From assembly GCF_033807575.1 (NCBI RefSeq), contig NC_084726.1:5890001-5954000 (forward strand): a stretch of DNA of 64,000 bases, written 5' to 3'. Each line of letters begins with the position of its first letter. Position 1 is the stretch's first letter. A program made the position numbers and the translations under genes. Positions 33,086-43,269 of this stretch are shown here, in pieces. Origin of the DNA: Cydia pomonella. Lineage: Eukaryota > Arthropoda > Insecta > Lepidoptera > Tortricidae. The notes under the pieces are model-generated. The model was given only the letters and a program-made list of their open reading frames with translations, ran no database searches and had not been told where the DNA came from.

Positions 33086-33320
33086 GATTAGACAGTACGC
33101 TTGTAAAGCATAGGCGACAAGGGCACTGGGTTGAATGGTGTCATGCAGTAACGTTAAGCTTGACCAGTATCATTTCATTTACTAGCACAGACCAGAAATA
33201 TATCAGCATTGTGTTTTTAGTAGCCGAGCATTACGAGTGTGATTGGACAGTACGCTTGAAAAGCATAGGCGACAAAGGCACTGGGTTGGTTGGTGTCATG
33301 CAGTAACATTAAACTTGACT
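33086..33320 (+). repeat. Two ~79-bp direct repeats, period 155
   Basis: GACAGTACGCTTGTAAAGCA then TAGGCGACAAGGGCACTGGG recurs at 33241 as GACAGTACGCTTGAAAAGCA then TAGGCGACAAAGGCACTGGG. Roughly 90% identical over 79 bp. Confidence 0.8.
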
Positions 33321-33379
33321 TCGTCTATCGTTTCGCACGTCACCGCCAGAAATATAACTAAGGTGCGTTGTTTTTAACG

Positions 33380-33500
33380 CCCGGTGTGTCTGTGGCGCCG
33401 TAACTCTTAAACTAGTGAACAGATTTGGATGAGGTTATTTTTCTTTGAAAGCGGTTTTCTAGCGGTGGTTATTAGACATGTTTTATCCAAATCGGATTGT
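33380..33500 (+). repeat. Interspersed repeat fragment
   Basis: GTGGCGCCGTAACTCTTAAA, AGCGGTTTTCTAGCGGTGG and ACATGTTTTATCCAAATCGG form a sequence I recognise as common in lepidopteran DNA. Class unknown. Confidence 0.4.
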
Positions 33501-33504
33501 TTGT

Positions 33505-34215
33505 TTGTTTTGCATTTTTTTTTTATTACTAGTTATTGTTATTTGTGATATAGGTCGGTGAGAAAATTTGCACGCAATACAATTTACGGGAATCATAAGT
33601 AACTTCCTCCTCCTTCAACCACAGCCTCGGCAAATAATAGTAACATAAAATATATTATCGGTAAAATTAATTATCTTCACGAATTACTGCATAACACCAT
33701 CCACGGCGCTAGTGTCGGCTATCAAATGAGGCATTCACACGCAAATCGAACATTCTATAAGGCAAATGAGCCAACTATTCTAATTTGCCGACGGAACACT
33801 AATTTATTTCTTGTTTATGCCGGTTACCGGGTTTTCATTAAAATTCCTTTTTAGCTCAAATAGAATATTAGAGAGATTTATTATGAAAGATAGTAAGACT
33901 TTAGTGGCGCTGTTTAAATTAGTAAATATATATATTTATAGATTAACGCGAACTATTCGTTGAAATTTACCTAATACGTATAATTTTATTACTGTCTTTG
34001 TTTATACTTCAATAACTCCACAGTATATCGTATACATATATTCTGCTGTATAGAAAGGTACCTCTTTTATTTTATTATATTATCAATGGCTTTTTTAATC
34101 CCTTTTCCGCTTAATTAAAATATCAGACTAGTGATTCTTTGAGCTGTATTCGTGTCCTGTCTTATTAGAACACTGTAAATGTACCTATGCGCCTTCAGAA
34201 CTTTTCAAGTACTCT
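33505..34215. other. AT-rich non-coding stretch
   Basis: No feature recognised. Confidence 0.4.
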
Positions 34216-34218
34216 TTT

Positions 34219-34285
34219 ACATCACGTTATTTTTCCATTACGTTACTTTTCCATCACGTTACTTTTCCATCACGTTACTTTTTAC
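34219..34285 (+). repeat. 16-bp minisatellite, about four units
   Basis: The unit CCATYACGTTACTTTT is repeated from 34235, preceded by a variant CATCACGTTATTTTT. Confidence 0.85.
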
Positions 34286-34479
34286 CGCTCCATTGTCATT
34301 AAAACACATGATGAGACACATTGAACCCTTAGGAGGTTTTTGAGTTGGTATTTGGAGAGTGACGTCAAGACAAGTCAAAAGACAACTAAACTTCAACTTA
34401 ACTTCTTTGTCTTTTGACCTGATGTTTGGTTCTAGGCCTTTAGCTGCTAATGTTAATGTAATTGAAGCGTTTTCAAATG

Positions 34480-34608
34480 GTACAATTACAAGGATACAGA
34501 TAAACCGAATAATTCGGCCGATTTTTCGGTTCGGTAAGATCTGAACGGGACATTCGACCGAATATTCGTATTCGGACAACTCCATATTCGGCCCATCTCT
34601 AATAACAA
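34480..34608. repeat. CCGAATATTCG-rich MITE fragment
   Basis: CGAATAATTCGGCCGATTTT, TTCGACCGAATATTCGTATT, then ATATTCGGCCCATCTCT. The repeated TTCGG/CCGAA dyads and the AGAGATGGGCC end fit a dispersed foldback element. Confidence 0.5.
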
Positions 34609-35310
34609 ACGTCACTTGTTACATATCACACTTGACCGAACATGCACGTAAAAAAACGGGTAAAAAACATGTCGCTCAGAAAAACATGTCATAATACCAC
34701 ACAGCCGGCAGACAATTTCCGTCAAAACGGAATAATCAAAGGAATCTCGTCTCGATACCGTGGGTTGTTTGATCAAAGCTCGACTGAACACACGGTGTTA
34801 TCACTCGTTATCAATGTTTTGAGTTGGAGTCTTGCTATTGGTTCAGCGGAAGATACGGGCGAGTCGAACTAATGTTACGGGACCTCTAGATCTATAACAT
34901 TATACGTAATAAGTATTTTTGGACTTTTTTCAATTAGAAAACTATTTTTCACCACGCCAGCTCGTAGAGGCTCTCTTTATACTTCAGAAACTGATGAGGA
35001 AGTTACGATTTATCCATAAGAGTGCCAAAGTAATTTAATGCAAATTTGAGTTAGCTGGTAGAATTGACTTTTAAATGATGATTTAGAATGATACATATTT
35101 AATAAAGTTATTTGAATTTGATTTGTATAATGTTTTACAATCATTATTAAAAATTTGGTGTTTCACTCTGGAGCAAAGCTTATGCCTTTAAGCAAGATTC
35201 GCCTTTCAAACCACGGGTATAAATATTAGCACAAAGGGTTTAGGGATTGTCTCCTTGTAAAACAAATAACTACTGATGTAAATGCATGCAGGCTGACAGA
35301 CCGTAAAACA

Positions 35311-35433
35311 GGGCTATAACCGCGAAATTTCGACAATTGCGGGCATTTTTTTCTGTCACACTAATTACGTCTTAGTGAGAGTAAAAGAGAAAGATCCCCG
35401 CAATTTGCGAATTGCGGTTTTCGCGGCAGGTAC
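35311..35433. mobile_element. ~123-bp MITE with CCGCGAAA arms
   Basis: GGGCTATAACCGCGAAATTT and GACAATTGCGGGCATTTTTT pair with the right arm AAGATCCCCGCAATTTGCGA then GGTTTTCGCGGCAGGTAC. A partial copy lies inverted at 57133-57226. Confidence 0.65.
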
Positions 35434-35447
35434 GGAGGAACACGCGC

Positions 35448-35478
35448 GCACGCACGCACACACACGCTAGCACGCACG
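35448..35478. repeat. CA/CG-rich simple repeat
   Basis: GCGCGCACGCACGCACACAC followed by ACGCTAGCACGCACG. Alternating purine-pyrimidine tract. Confidence 0.7.
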
Positions 35479-35879
35479 AAAAAAACTACATTTGACAAAA
35501 TAACTTCTTTTAAACAATTATTGTTATCGTAATATTTTTTAAGTGTTTTTTATACGTGTTTAAGAGGGGGCTAACACAAAATCGTAGTTTTTATATTAAA
35601 TTATCACACGTTCTAATCAAGGGCAAATGTCTTGAAAAAATTCACTCTGAAACTAGACTACTTTTGCGAGGGCAGACTTCAAGCAAAACCTTACAAGATT
35701 AAAGTTGTCTGGATAGAAAAAATCGCGAAAATATATCTAATTTTCATTTATTTTCGATTATATACCGTTACCCTGCATATCATAGCAATATAATTTTAGT
35801 ATAAAATAGCTAGTAATATAGCCGAGGGATTTGACTAGCGACATTTTAAACACAAGTATACTTTTAGAGATATTAAGGC

Positions 35880-36130
35880 AAAACGTTAAATCCCGCGCGA
35901 TCGCGTTATTTTCCGTCGTGCTTCTTCCTAATTTTCTGGCTTCACACTCCCTCCTAATCTCCATTTTTAAATAAAAGAATTCGCATTCAGGACATCCGCT
36001 AGCTGGTGCGGGTGCACGGAGCGGGCGCTCGCACGCGGGTGCCATTGTATTGTAGGTAAAATCCGTCGCACACATCCGCGCCAGTTTGTGTTGCTCAGTT
36101 TTTCAGTAAACCCGCTCTCCCGCTCCGTGC
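35880..36130. other. CpG-rich patch of unknown role
   Basis: CCCGCGCGATCGCGTTATTT, GCGGGTGCACGGAGC-type and CGCTCTCCCGCTCCGTG segments. A 105-codon minus-strand frame crosses it, but no domain is recognised. It could be a promoter-like patch or a repeat body. Confidence 0.25.
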
Positions 36131-36136
36131 AAGCAG

Positions 36137-36263
36137 GGGCCCATTTCTCGAATGGTATTAGACTAATATTATCTATCAAATCAACATACAACTGTCCAAT
36201 CGTATGGGTTACCATGACAACACACTAATAATATTAGTCTAATATCATTCGAGAAATGGGCCC
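36137..36263. mobile_element. 127-bp MITE with 36-bp arms and CAG duplication
   Basis: GGGCCCATTTCTCGAATGGT then ATTAGACTAATATTAT is matched by the reversed right end with one mismatch. CAG lies on both sides (36134-36136 and 36264-36266), a 3-bp target duplication that fits a PIF/Harbinger-type mobilisation. Confidence 0.8.
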
Positions 36264-36269
36264 CAGCTT

Positions 36270-37141
36270 GCGGACTTATACTGCCCTTATACTGGTTCAC
36301 TAGATTCGACTCACTATGATACCTCATTTTTACCGCGATAGAAGCAACTGGGAACATTTTCCTTGAATCTTTGTAGCATCGTCTGAGCTTACTTCCTGTC
36401 TCGTCTCGTTTGATAGCAGAGGTTTGTCGCGTCGAATAAGTTATCACTTGTCATGTTGTGAGGGTGTCAAAGACATCTCATTACACTCGTAGGAACACTT
36501 TTATCTCAGGCAGGTGGTAAAAAAGTTACGCGATGATTTAGTAGAATCTAGCTGAGTTTTGGAAGTAAAACTAAATTATATGTTTCTATTTACCTTACTT
36601 AATATAAGGACATGTTTACACTTTAATTAGTTTTAAGTATCTAAGTCGGAGTTCATTCATTTGTTTGCTGTTAGTAGTTAATAATGATAATGAGCGGTTT
36701 GACAACATTATTTGTAATTAAGCTTCTGTACCGTTATTTGAAGCCTATTTAATATTTGAGAGAGCGATGCTGTTTGACGATGACGTAGCGGTTCACGATT
36801 GGCTGACACCTACCGTTTCCGATTTCCAGTTTTAATTTCCTCCACCAACGACCGTGGCGTTCTGTTTGTCGGAACGTTCGGTTCACTACAAAAAATTCTT
36901 AGAAATCCTTAGATTCATAGAATTTGTAAGTGCTCCGCGTGCTGAGGGCCTTACTTAGAATAATTCGCCATTAACCTAAATACTTAAAAAATACCGTCTT
37001 TAACATAATCGATAAACCCAATAGTCCTAGTTATATCATCAATCACTGAACTTGGTTATTCCAAGTGAAACTATAATCAGAGTGTATAGAATACCAGGCT
37101 TACTGAATCAATTTTAATGAAAGTCGTATATCAAGTAAAGT
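36270..37141. other. Non-coding stretch
   Basis: No repeat or gene recognised. The segment GACATGTTTACACTTTAATT near 36609 weakly resembles the GTTTACACATTGATTAGTG family of 50625. Confidence 0.35.
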
Positions 37142-37149
37142 GTTATGGC

Positions 37150-38246
37150 TAGGGTTCAGAACCGGGAAATCCCGGTCTCGAAAGTACCGGGAATTCCCGG
37201 TTCTTTTGTCAGTAAAATGGAACCGGGTAACAAAATTTGATTCCCGGTTCTTTCGGTACTTTCGGGAATTTTATTTTTATTAAGCGATTCACACTACTAT
37301 TTACTTATTTACTCTTACTTTAATTTTCCACACTTTCTACTATTCAAACATTCAAAACTAACGTGAATAATTCAGCGCTCGATATTACCAATAACTACCT
37401 ACACTCGCTCGCTGTTGTTAGGAAGGAAAGTAAGTATATAGTAAGTCAAGCTTCCCCGCGCCTGCCGCGCATGCCCCGCTCGCGCGCCGCGATCTTTCGT
37501 TCACTCACTCAGTTTATATAAGATATTTATAAATATTTAAGGAATCTCAGGTGACTGGCTAATTTTTACCATTTTATTGACAGTTAACACTTACTTAAGA
37601 ACCTAACAAAAACACTGTGATTGATTATAGTCTGATTTATATATAATAACTTACTACTAGGTATGAGAATAGAAAATAGTTTAATTTTGTTGCTTTTGAA
37701 AAATGTTTAAGATAATTCTAAATGTTTAAGGAATTTAAAATGACTACCTAATTTTGACCATTTTATTGACAGTAAATACTTAAGATCCTAAGAATAACAC
37801 TGTGATTGACAATAGTCTGATTTATATATAATTACTTACTACTAGGTATGAGAATAGAAAATAGTTTAATTTTGTTTTCTTTAAAAATGTTTAAGATAAT
37901 TCTAAATGTTAAGGAATCTAAGATGACTGCCTTATTTTTACCCTTTAATTGACAGTAAATACTTACTTTAGTACCTAACAATAACATAACACTATGATTA
38001 ATTATAGTCTGATTTATATATAATTACCTACTACTAGGTATGAGAACAGAAAATAGAAGAAAAAAAATCGAATTAAAGTTACTTGAATACAGAATTTTAG
38101 TTTACTTTTGAAGCATAACCCTTGTTTTCTATGACAAAAACTAGCAAGAATCGAAAATACCGAAAAAACCGGGAAATCCCGGTTCCGTAATACAAAAGTA
38201 CCGAAATTCCCGGTTCTCAAAAAGAATACCGGTTCCGAAAACACTA
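37150..38246. mobile_element. Non-autonomous hAT-like element (1097 bp) with perfect 8-bp duplication
   Basis: GTTATGGC occurs at 37142-37149 and 38247-38254. The element starts TAGGGTTCAGAACCGGG and ends, reversed, TAGTGTTTTCGGAACCGG. Subterminal regions are packed with palindromic CCGGGAATTCCCGG-type motifs on both sides. There is no transposase frame. Three tandem units fill the interior. Confidence 0.82.
37539..38063 (+). repeat. Three tandem units inside the hAT-like element
   Basis: Units start at 37539, 37728 and 37911 with AAGGAATCT or AAGGAATTT, giving lengths of 189 and 183 bp and a truncated ~150-bp third unit. Shared blocks include TTATTGACAGT, CACTGTGATTGA and TTACTACTAGGTATGAGAA. 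Confidence 0.9.
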
Positions 38247-38504
38247 GTTATGGCCCGTATTATATTAAGTTATTATTAGACCATCTTGGTGAGTTTACGT
38301 TTGGGATTTTAGCGGTGTTTTTATTATTGATCCTCATTATATTTAGGAACCGACATGATTTTTCTACGTTGTTTATTAAAAGACATCATGATCATCATCT
38401 TCCTCGCGTTATCCCGGCATTTTGCCACAGCTCATGGAAGCCTGAAGTCAGCTTGGCAACGAATCCCAAGAATTGGCGTATGCAATCGTTTTTACTTAAG
38501 CAAC

Positions 38505-38722
38505 TGCTATCTGACCTTCCAACCCAGAGGGTAAACTAGGCCTTATTGGGATTAGTCCGGTTTCCTCACGATGTTTTCCTTCACCGAAAAGCGACTGGTA
38601 AATATCAAATGATATTTCGTACATACGTTCCGAAAAACTCATTGGTACGAGCCGGGGTTTGAACCCGCGGCCTCCGGATTGCAAGTCGCACGCTCTTACC
38701 GCTAGGCCACCAGCGCTTCTAT
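38505..38722 (-). mobile_element. tRNA-derived SINE (family beta), copy 2
   Basis: On the minus strand: GCGCTGGTGGCCTAGCGGTA, AGAGCGTGCGACTTGCAATC, CGCGGGTTCAAACCCCGGC (B box), then ATTTACCAGTCGCTTTTCGG and AAACCGGACTAATCCCAATA. It is closer to a consensus-like form than the copy at 28920. Confidence 0.85.
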
Positions 38723-38772
38723 TAAAATACGCCATGATAACATGACAAAGCCTTACCACGACTGTATCAGTG

Positions 38773-38825
38773 TCAAACTGACGTATTTGCTAACGTCTGC
38801 GTAACTTGCTTTCTATTGGAAGCGT
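38773..38825. repeat. Left member of an inverted-repeat pair around mariner
   Basis: CTGACGTATTTGCTAACGTC then TGCGTAACTTGCTTTCTA is the near-complement of TAGAAAGCAAGTTACACTCA then CGCTAGCGAATACGTCAG at about 41025-41069. Confidence 0.6.
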
Positions 38826-39013
38826 GCAAAGCGGGTGGTGGGAGAAGCTGGCACGATCACAGCGCTTGATGTGGCCAAATATGGCAAAAATGCTACGTGT
38901 GTGTCTGTCAATTCCCATACTATTCCGTTATTTTGTTCACGTTTTGTGCTTTAAAATCATATTTACGATAAAAATAGGTCACGATAGCTGATAAATGGTA
39001 AACTGCAATAATA

Positions 39014-40321
39014 CGAGGGTCATGCCAAAAGAAGTTAGATACTCTATGGTCATTTGATCGATACTGGCCAGTTATACACCATTGTAAAGGTAGGTTATTT
39101 GCTAATAAATTCAAATATGGAACACTCGGAAAATGTTAGGATTCCTTTTTTAATTATTTTTTTTCTGGGTAATTTTGGAGGGAAATTTTCGCAACAATGG
39201 AGCTCACTCGACGTGATTTTCGTGTTATGATTTATTATGATTTTAAAAAAGGTTTAAAACCTCAAGAGTGTTTTGAACTTTTAGTTTCAACTTTTGGCGA
39301 GTCTGCTTGTTCACGTGCAACTGTTTTTAATTGGTTTGCTGAATTTAAAAGGGGACGAGAGACCTTTGAAGATGAGGCGAAGACCGGACGGCCGCCAACC
39401 GCAGTCACTCAAGAAAACGTACAGGCTGTGGAAAAAAATGTTCGTGCGAACCGACGAATTACATATGCAGAGCTCGAGCGTGAGCTGGGTATTGGATCAG
39501 CAGCATTGCAAACTATAATTCATTATCATCTGGCCCTTCATAAGCGTTGTTCAAGATGGGTGCCGCACAAACTCACCGATTTGCAAAAAGACCGCCGCGT
39601 AGATTGGTGCAAATTTATGATAGATAAATTCGACGCTGGCGAGAAAAAAAATGTATATGATATACTTACAGGTGACGAAACATGGCTATATAACTACGAC
39701 CCCGAAACAAAGCGGCAGTCCACAGTATGGTGTTTTGAAGATGAGCCGACGCCAACAAAATGTCGCCGAACCCGAAGTACACAAAAACAAATGATTGCCT
39801 CATTTTTCTGCAAGACGGGACATATTGCTACGATAGTGCTAGAAGATCAAAGGACAGTCAACTCTGAATGGTATGTGACAGTTTGTGCCCCCAGAGTACT
39901 GTCAGCTTGGTGTGACAAGCGGCCGAAATCGGGAACTCAGCACCTGCTCTGGCACCATGACAACGCTGCCCCTCACACTTCTGCTAGAACACTTGACTAT
40001 TTCAGCTCAAAAAACGTGACTATCTTGCCCCACCCGCCATATTCCCCCGACCTAGCCCCTTGCGATTTTTACTTATTTCCCAAAATTAAAGAAAAATTAA
40101 AAGGAAGGCGATTTGAGAACAAAGAAGATGCCCTGGCTGCGTATAATTATGAAATTTCTGAGGTATCTAAAGAAGAGTGGTCATCGGTATTTTCTAAGTG
40201 GTTTAGACGGATGGAAAAGTGTATACGTGTTCACGGTGACTACTTCGAAAAAATAGATAGCTGTAATAAAGAATAAAGTCGGTAACTTTTGAGTATCTAA
40301 TTTCTTTTGGCATGACCCTCG
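39014..40321 (+). mobile_element. Complete mariner transposon (1308 bp)
   Basis: 31-bp terminal inverted repeats start CGAGGGTCATGCCAAAAGAA and differ at one position (GTTAGATACTC against ATTAGATACTC). TA lies on both sides (39012-39013 and 40322-40323), the mandatory mariner target. Length, ends and a single intact transposase are those of a full-length, potentially autonomous copy. Confidence 0.97.
39197..40276 (+). CDS. mariner transposase (359 aa)
   Basis: This is a cut-and-paste DNA transposase acting in the nucleus on the two terminal inverted repeats. The N-terminal half holds the paired helix-turn-helix DNA-binding region (SRATVFNWFAEF near 38-49) with a GRPP linker at 64-67. WVPHKL at 121-126 is the mariner WVPHEL signature with K for E. 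The catalytic triad is D160 (TGDETW), D255 (HHDNAAPH) and D290 (YSPDLAPCDF), with 34 residues between the last two, the mariner D,D34D signature. Length is slightly above the usual ~345-350. The ATG at 39197 lies 183 bp inside the element and the stop is 45 bp before its end. No stop or frameshift. Subfamily not assigned. Activity is plausible but the K125 change is worth testing. Confidence 0.96.
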   Translation: MELTRRDFRVMIYYDFKKGLKPQECFELLVSTFGESACSRATVFNWFAEFKRGRETFEDEAKTGRPPTAVTQENVQAVEKNVRANRRITYAELERELGIGSAALQTIIHYHLALHKRCSRWVPHKLTDLQKDRRVDWCKFMIDKFDAGEKKNVYDILTGDETWLYNYDPETKRQSTVWCFEDEPTPTKCRRTRSTQKQMIASFFCKTGHIATIVLEDQRTVNSEWYVTVCAPRVLSAWCDKRPKSGTQHLLWHHDNAAPHTSARTLDYFSSKNVTILPHPPYSPDLAPCDFYLFPKIKEKLKGRRFENKEDALAAYNYEISEVSKEEWSSVFSKWFRRMEKCIRVHGDYFEKIDSCNKE

Positions 40322-40323
40322 TA

Positions 40324-40920
40324 CTGGACGATAATACAGTAATAGAAAACTTTATATATTTCCAACATCGAGCTAGAAATTAGGCTTTTATATCATATAG
40401 TATTATTCCAGGCTTACCAACGTAACGGCTAAACATTTTAATTAGTCTATGTCAACGCAGAGTTTGGCTTGGATGTTAATAAAATAGTATGGCTAATACA
40501 GTGTACCAACATTAGGTAGTTGTAATATTAGTTATAATGACAGTTACTGAAAGCCCGTCAGAAACATACTTTTGGCACGCAGAGTTGTCTGTCGTTTGTC
40601 ACAACAAACGTTGTGACAAGCGAAAGAACATATGTTTTAACAGGAAATGAGTGGATTAAAACCTGTGAAGAAGGGCAAAACTTTTATACTTGAACGCATC
40701 ATACGTATACCCAGGAAGAGGATCACAATTATCACGAAGTGGGCCATCAAAACATAATGACACATACATTTTTTAATTGAATTTGTAACGAAACAACGAC
40801 AAAGAAAATTAAAGCAAAAGTCAAGTGTGTTTAACATTAAAAACGAAAAAATTCCGCACATTGGTAACTGTATTATAGTAATCATTATTAAGGAATAATC
40901 TTTATTTTGTTGAGCTCATT
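40324..40920. other. Non-coding stretch downstream of mariner
   Basis: Apart from the hairpin at 40593 no feature was recognised. Confidence 0.35.
40593..40622. repeat. Short perfect-arm hairpin
   Basis: CGTTTGTCACAAC, AAAC, GTTGTGACAAGCG: 13-bp arms with one mismatch and a 4-base loop. Confidence 0.7.
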
Positions 40921-40924
40921 ATTT

Positions 40925-41090
40925 GACAGCTCCCCAGCTCCCCCTGCGAATGCTAAGCGGCGCTGTCATCGTGCACGCTCGCAATACATTTCGCTTGCTT
41001 TAATATGCCAGTATAAGCGAAATGCATAGAAAGCAAGTTACACTCACGCTAGCGAATACGTCAGTGTCACATCGCGAAACTTTCGTAATT
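40925..41090. repeat. Right member of the inverted-repeat pair around mariner
   Basis: Contains a further hairpin, ATTTCGCTT against AAGCGAAAT (about 40988-41023), followed by TAGAAAGCAAGTTACACTCA and CGCTAGCGAATACGTCAGTG. It is probably a foldback family of its own. Confidence 0.5.
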
Positions 41091-41494
41091 GACGTAAAAC
41101 AAATAACTTTACCACCTGAATAGGTCATGATTGCATAATGTTACAAATAATTTAATCTTCAGCAAAAATGCATAGACCAACAAAAAATTTCTAATTTATA
41201 ACGAGCAGATTGCCGCCTCACAAAATATTGGGTTGAGGTGGCGATAGGCAGGGCCAAACAATCCATCTTGCCCCGTGGTCCTCGCTGCACGAAGGGATGT
41301 TTATGTAGTAAGTAGTAGGATGTAAAGTTTTCTGATTAAATAACAAAATATGGATCGGATGGTCTGAAATAAACAATTTTATTTATTTTTTAAGCCTCAA
41401 AAGGGTCTAGCAGGCTAAGGAAGGAGAACTGGCCCCATGACGAATATCGGATTTTTATAATGTCATTTGTTGGCTATCTTATAATATTAATATT

Positions 41495-41827
41495 ACACCT
41501 TAACTTTCAGCCCCCCTATCTTGAACCGTCACCAAGATAATGTCAAAAACGTCATTTTATGGACATATTTTTCAGTCGTTTTTCTCCTGAACTATAAAAG
41601 GTAGAGCAATCAAACCAAATCATAGCTATTGTACAAATAATGAGTAGGAGTATAACTCAGTTTTTTTAACTCCTTGAAAAAAATATGATTAAAATGTCAG
41701 AGATTTTTTTGACAGCTCTTTTCAACAAACATTTTATTACTTTTTTCTAAATATAATAAAAAAGAAAATTAACTATGCCATTACCCATACCCCGGAAATA
41801 ACGGAATTCAATAAAAACACGGTGTAT
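41495..41827 (-). mobile_element. Partial element with TACACCGTGTTTTTATTGAA terminus
   Basis: The right edge, reversed, reads ATACACCGTGTTTTTATTGA and continues CCGTTATTTCCGGGG. This matches the left terminus at 20523. Upstream CAGCCCCCCTATCTTGAACC looks like the other side, but a matching inverted end was not found. Confidence 0.4.
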
Positions 41828-42589
41828 GACTGCACTTCTGTCATAATAACCTAATAGTCCATTTGTACTTTCACATATTGTGCAATATGTTTAAATAAAT
41901 AAATGTGTCGTTTCCAAGCAAAAAGTCCTTTGTCGATTGCCTTAAAGACACCTTGATATGACACAAATCTAGTCGTTATGGCAAGCGACCAAGTGGTACC
42001 TTTGACTAGACTTCGGCACAAATTACTCTATTCAATACAGTAAATCTCGAGCAGCGATAAGAAATATCACTAAGATGAGGAAGATCACTAAATCAATTTT
42101 AATGTTGGTCGTATTTCACGCTCAGAATGTTATCTTTATACTTTATATGCAGTTATAATTAGATCAACTCATTGTGTTTGTTAGTAGAACGTAGTAAATT
42201 GGTAACTAATTTATATTGCCATTAATTATGTAATAGGAATGGTTTAAAAGTAATGATTTATGTGAGTTTTTATGAAGAAATGTGTAAACTTTATTTTATT
42301 TAAGCTAAAGTTTACCTCCTTTTTTAAAACCGTATATTACGTTAGATTGGAAAGCTTCGAAATGTGGTGTTGGTGGAGAAAGGAAGGGATCAGCTGGTCA
42401 GAAAAAGTATTAAATGTGAGGGTTCTGGATAGGATTCAAGAGAAAAGAAAATATATATAGATGATGAGTACTAATTGAACATCTGCTACGACACGACCTG
42501 TTTCTTAAGAACATCATAGATGGAAAAATAGAGGGAAAGAGAAGAAGAGGAAAACCGAAAAAAATTTTTTTAATCCAATAAATGATAAG

Positions 42590-42665
42590 GTTCAGGTTAG
42601 GGTGGGCAACGCGCATGTAACTCCAGACTGCTTACCATTAGGCTGGCCGTATACTTGTTAGCTAC
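42590..42665 (-). mobile_element. Short CAAGCATACGGCC-family fragment
   Basis: GGGTGGGCAACGCGCATGTA, GACTGCTTACCATTAGGCTG, GCCGTATACTTGTTAGCTAC, GACGTAGTA. Compare 63505-63635. Confidence 0.6.
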
Positions 42666-42985
42666 CGACGTAGTATTAGAAAAAAATATGAATCCTGAGT
42701 TTTTGACTTTTTCTCGATAGATAAATCACGAACATAAGTCTAAAATGCGCTTTAAAAATATGTAAGAAATTTTGTACAAAAGCTAGAAATATCAAAATTG
42801 CTTCTGAAAATCGGCAATATTATGTTTGAACTCATCGATTACTCTTTTTTTATTTAAACGTACAAAATCTTAAAATTCAAAAACATGATATCCGCGATCC
42901 TGGGCACGCACATCCATCTCGCTCACATTTAGGCTCATTGAGAGTGGAAGAAAAACCCGAACCTTCGACTCCGGAACCGGGGCCT
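42665..42985 (-). repeat. GAGATGGATGTGCGTGC repeat, copy 3
   Basis: On the minus strand: GAGCGAGATGGATGTGCGTG, an AT-rich middle with CGATGAGTTCAAACATAAT, and a right side with AAAAACTCAGGATTC. Same order as 9810 and 30225. Confidence 0.6.
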
Positions 42986-43029
42986 TAACTACAAAAAAAA
43001 AACTAACATTTATAAGTACAAACCACAAG

Positions 43030-43245
43030 GTGTTTTTTTTGTTATGATAGAGGATGCAAACGAGCAGACGGATCACCTGATTGTAAGCGATTACCACCTC
43101 GCATGGACACCTGCAACATCCGAGGGGTTTAAGTGCGTTGCCAGTATTTAAGATGGAAGTACGCTCTTTTTTTGAAGGTTCGACCTTTAGGTCGTATCGA
43201 TACGGGAATACCGCAGGCGACAGGTCATTGGCAGATGAGGCTCCT
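43030..43245 (+). mobile_element. Common interspersed repeat (CAAACGAGCAGACGGATC family)
   Basis: GCAAACGAGCAGACGGATCA, CCTGATTGTAAGCGATTACC, CATGGACACCTGCAACATC, AGTGCGTTGCCAG, AAGTACGCTCTTTTTTTGAA, then TTTAGGTCGTATCGATACGG. Full-order copy of the second subtype. Confidence 0.65.
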
Positions 43246-43269
43246 CTATTTATGTTTTAAGCTAGGTAC

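Noticed and set aside
34219..34285. CRISPR-like array
   Set aside because: Units are 16 bp and contiguous with no spacers, so it is a minisatellite. No array with unique spacers exists anywhere in the window.
34259..34615. 118-codon minus-strand frame
   Set aside because: Built largely from the 16-bp minisatellite and the CCGAATATTCG repeat.
35758..36075. 105-codon minus-strand frame over a CpG-rich patch
   Set aside because: No recognised domain and no splice or start context. Kept only as a composition note.
37539..38063. Satellite or CRISPR-type array
   Set aside because: The three tandem units lie wholly within a bounded hAT-like element and have no spacers.
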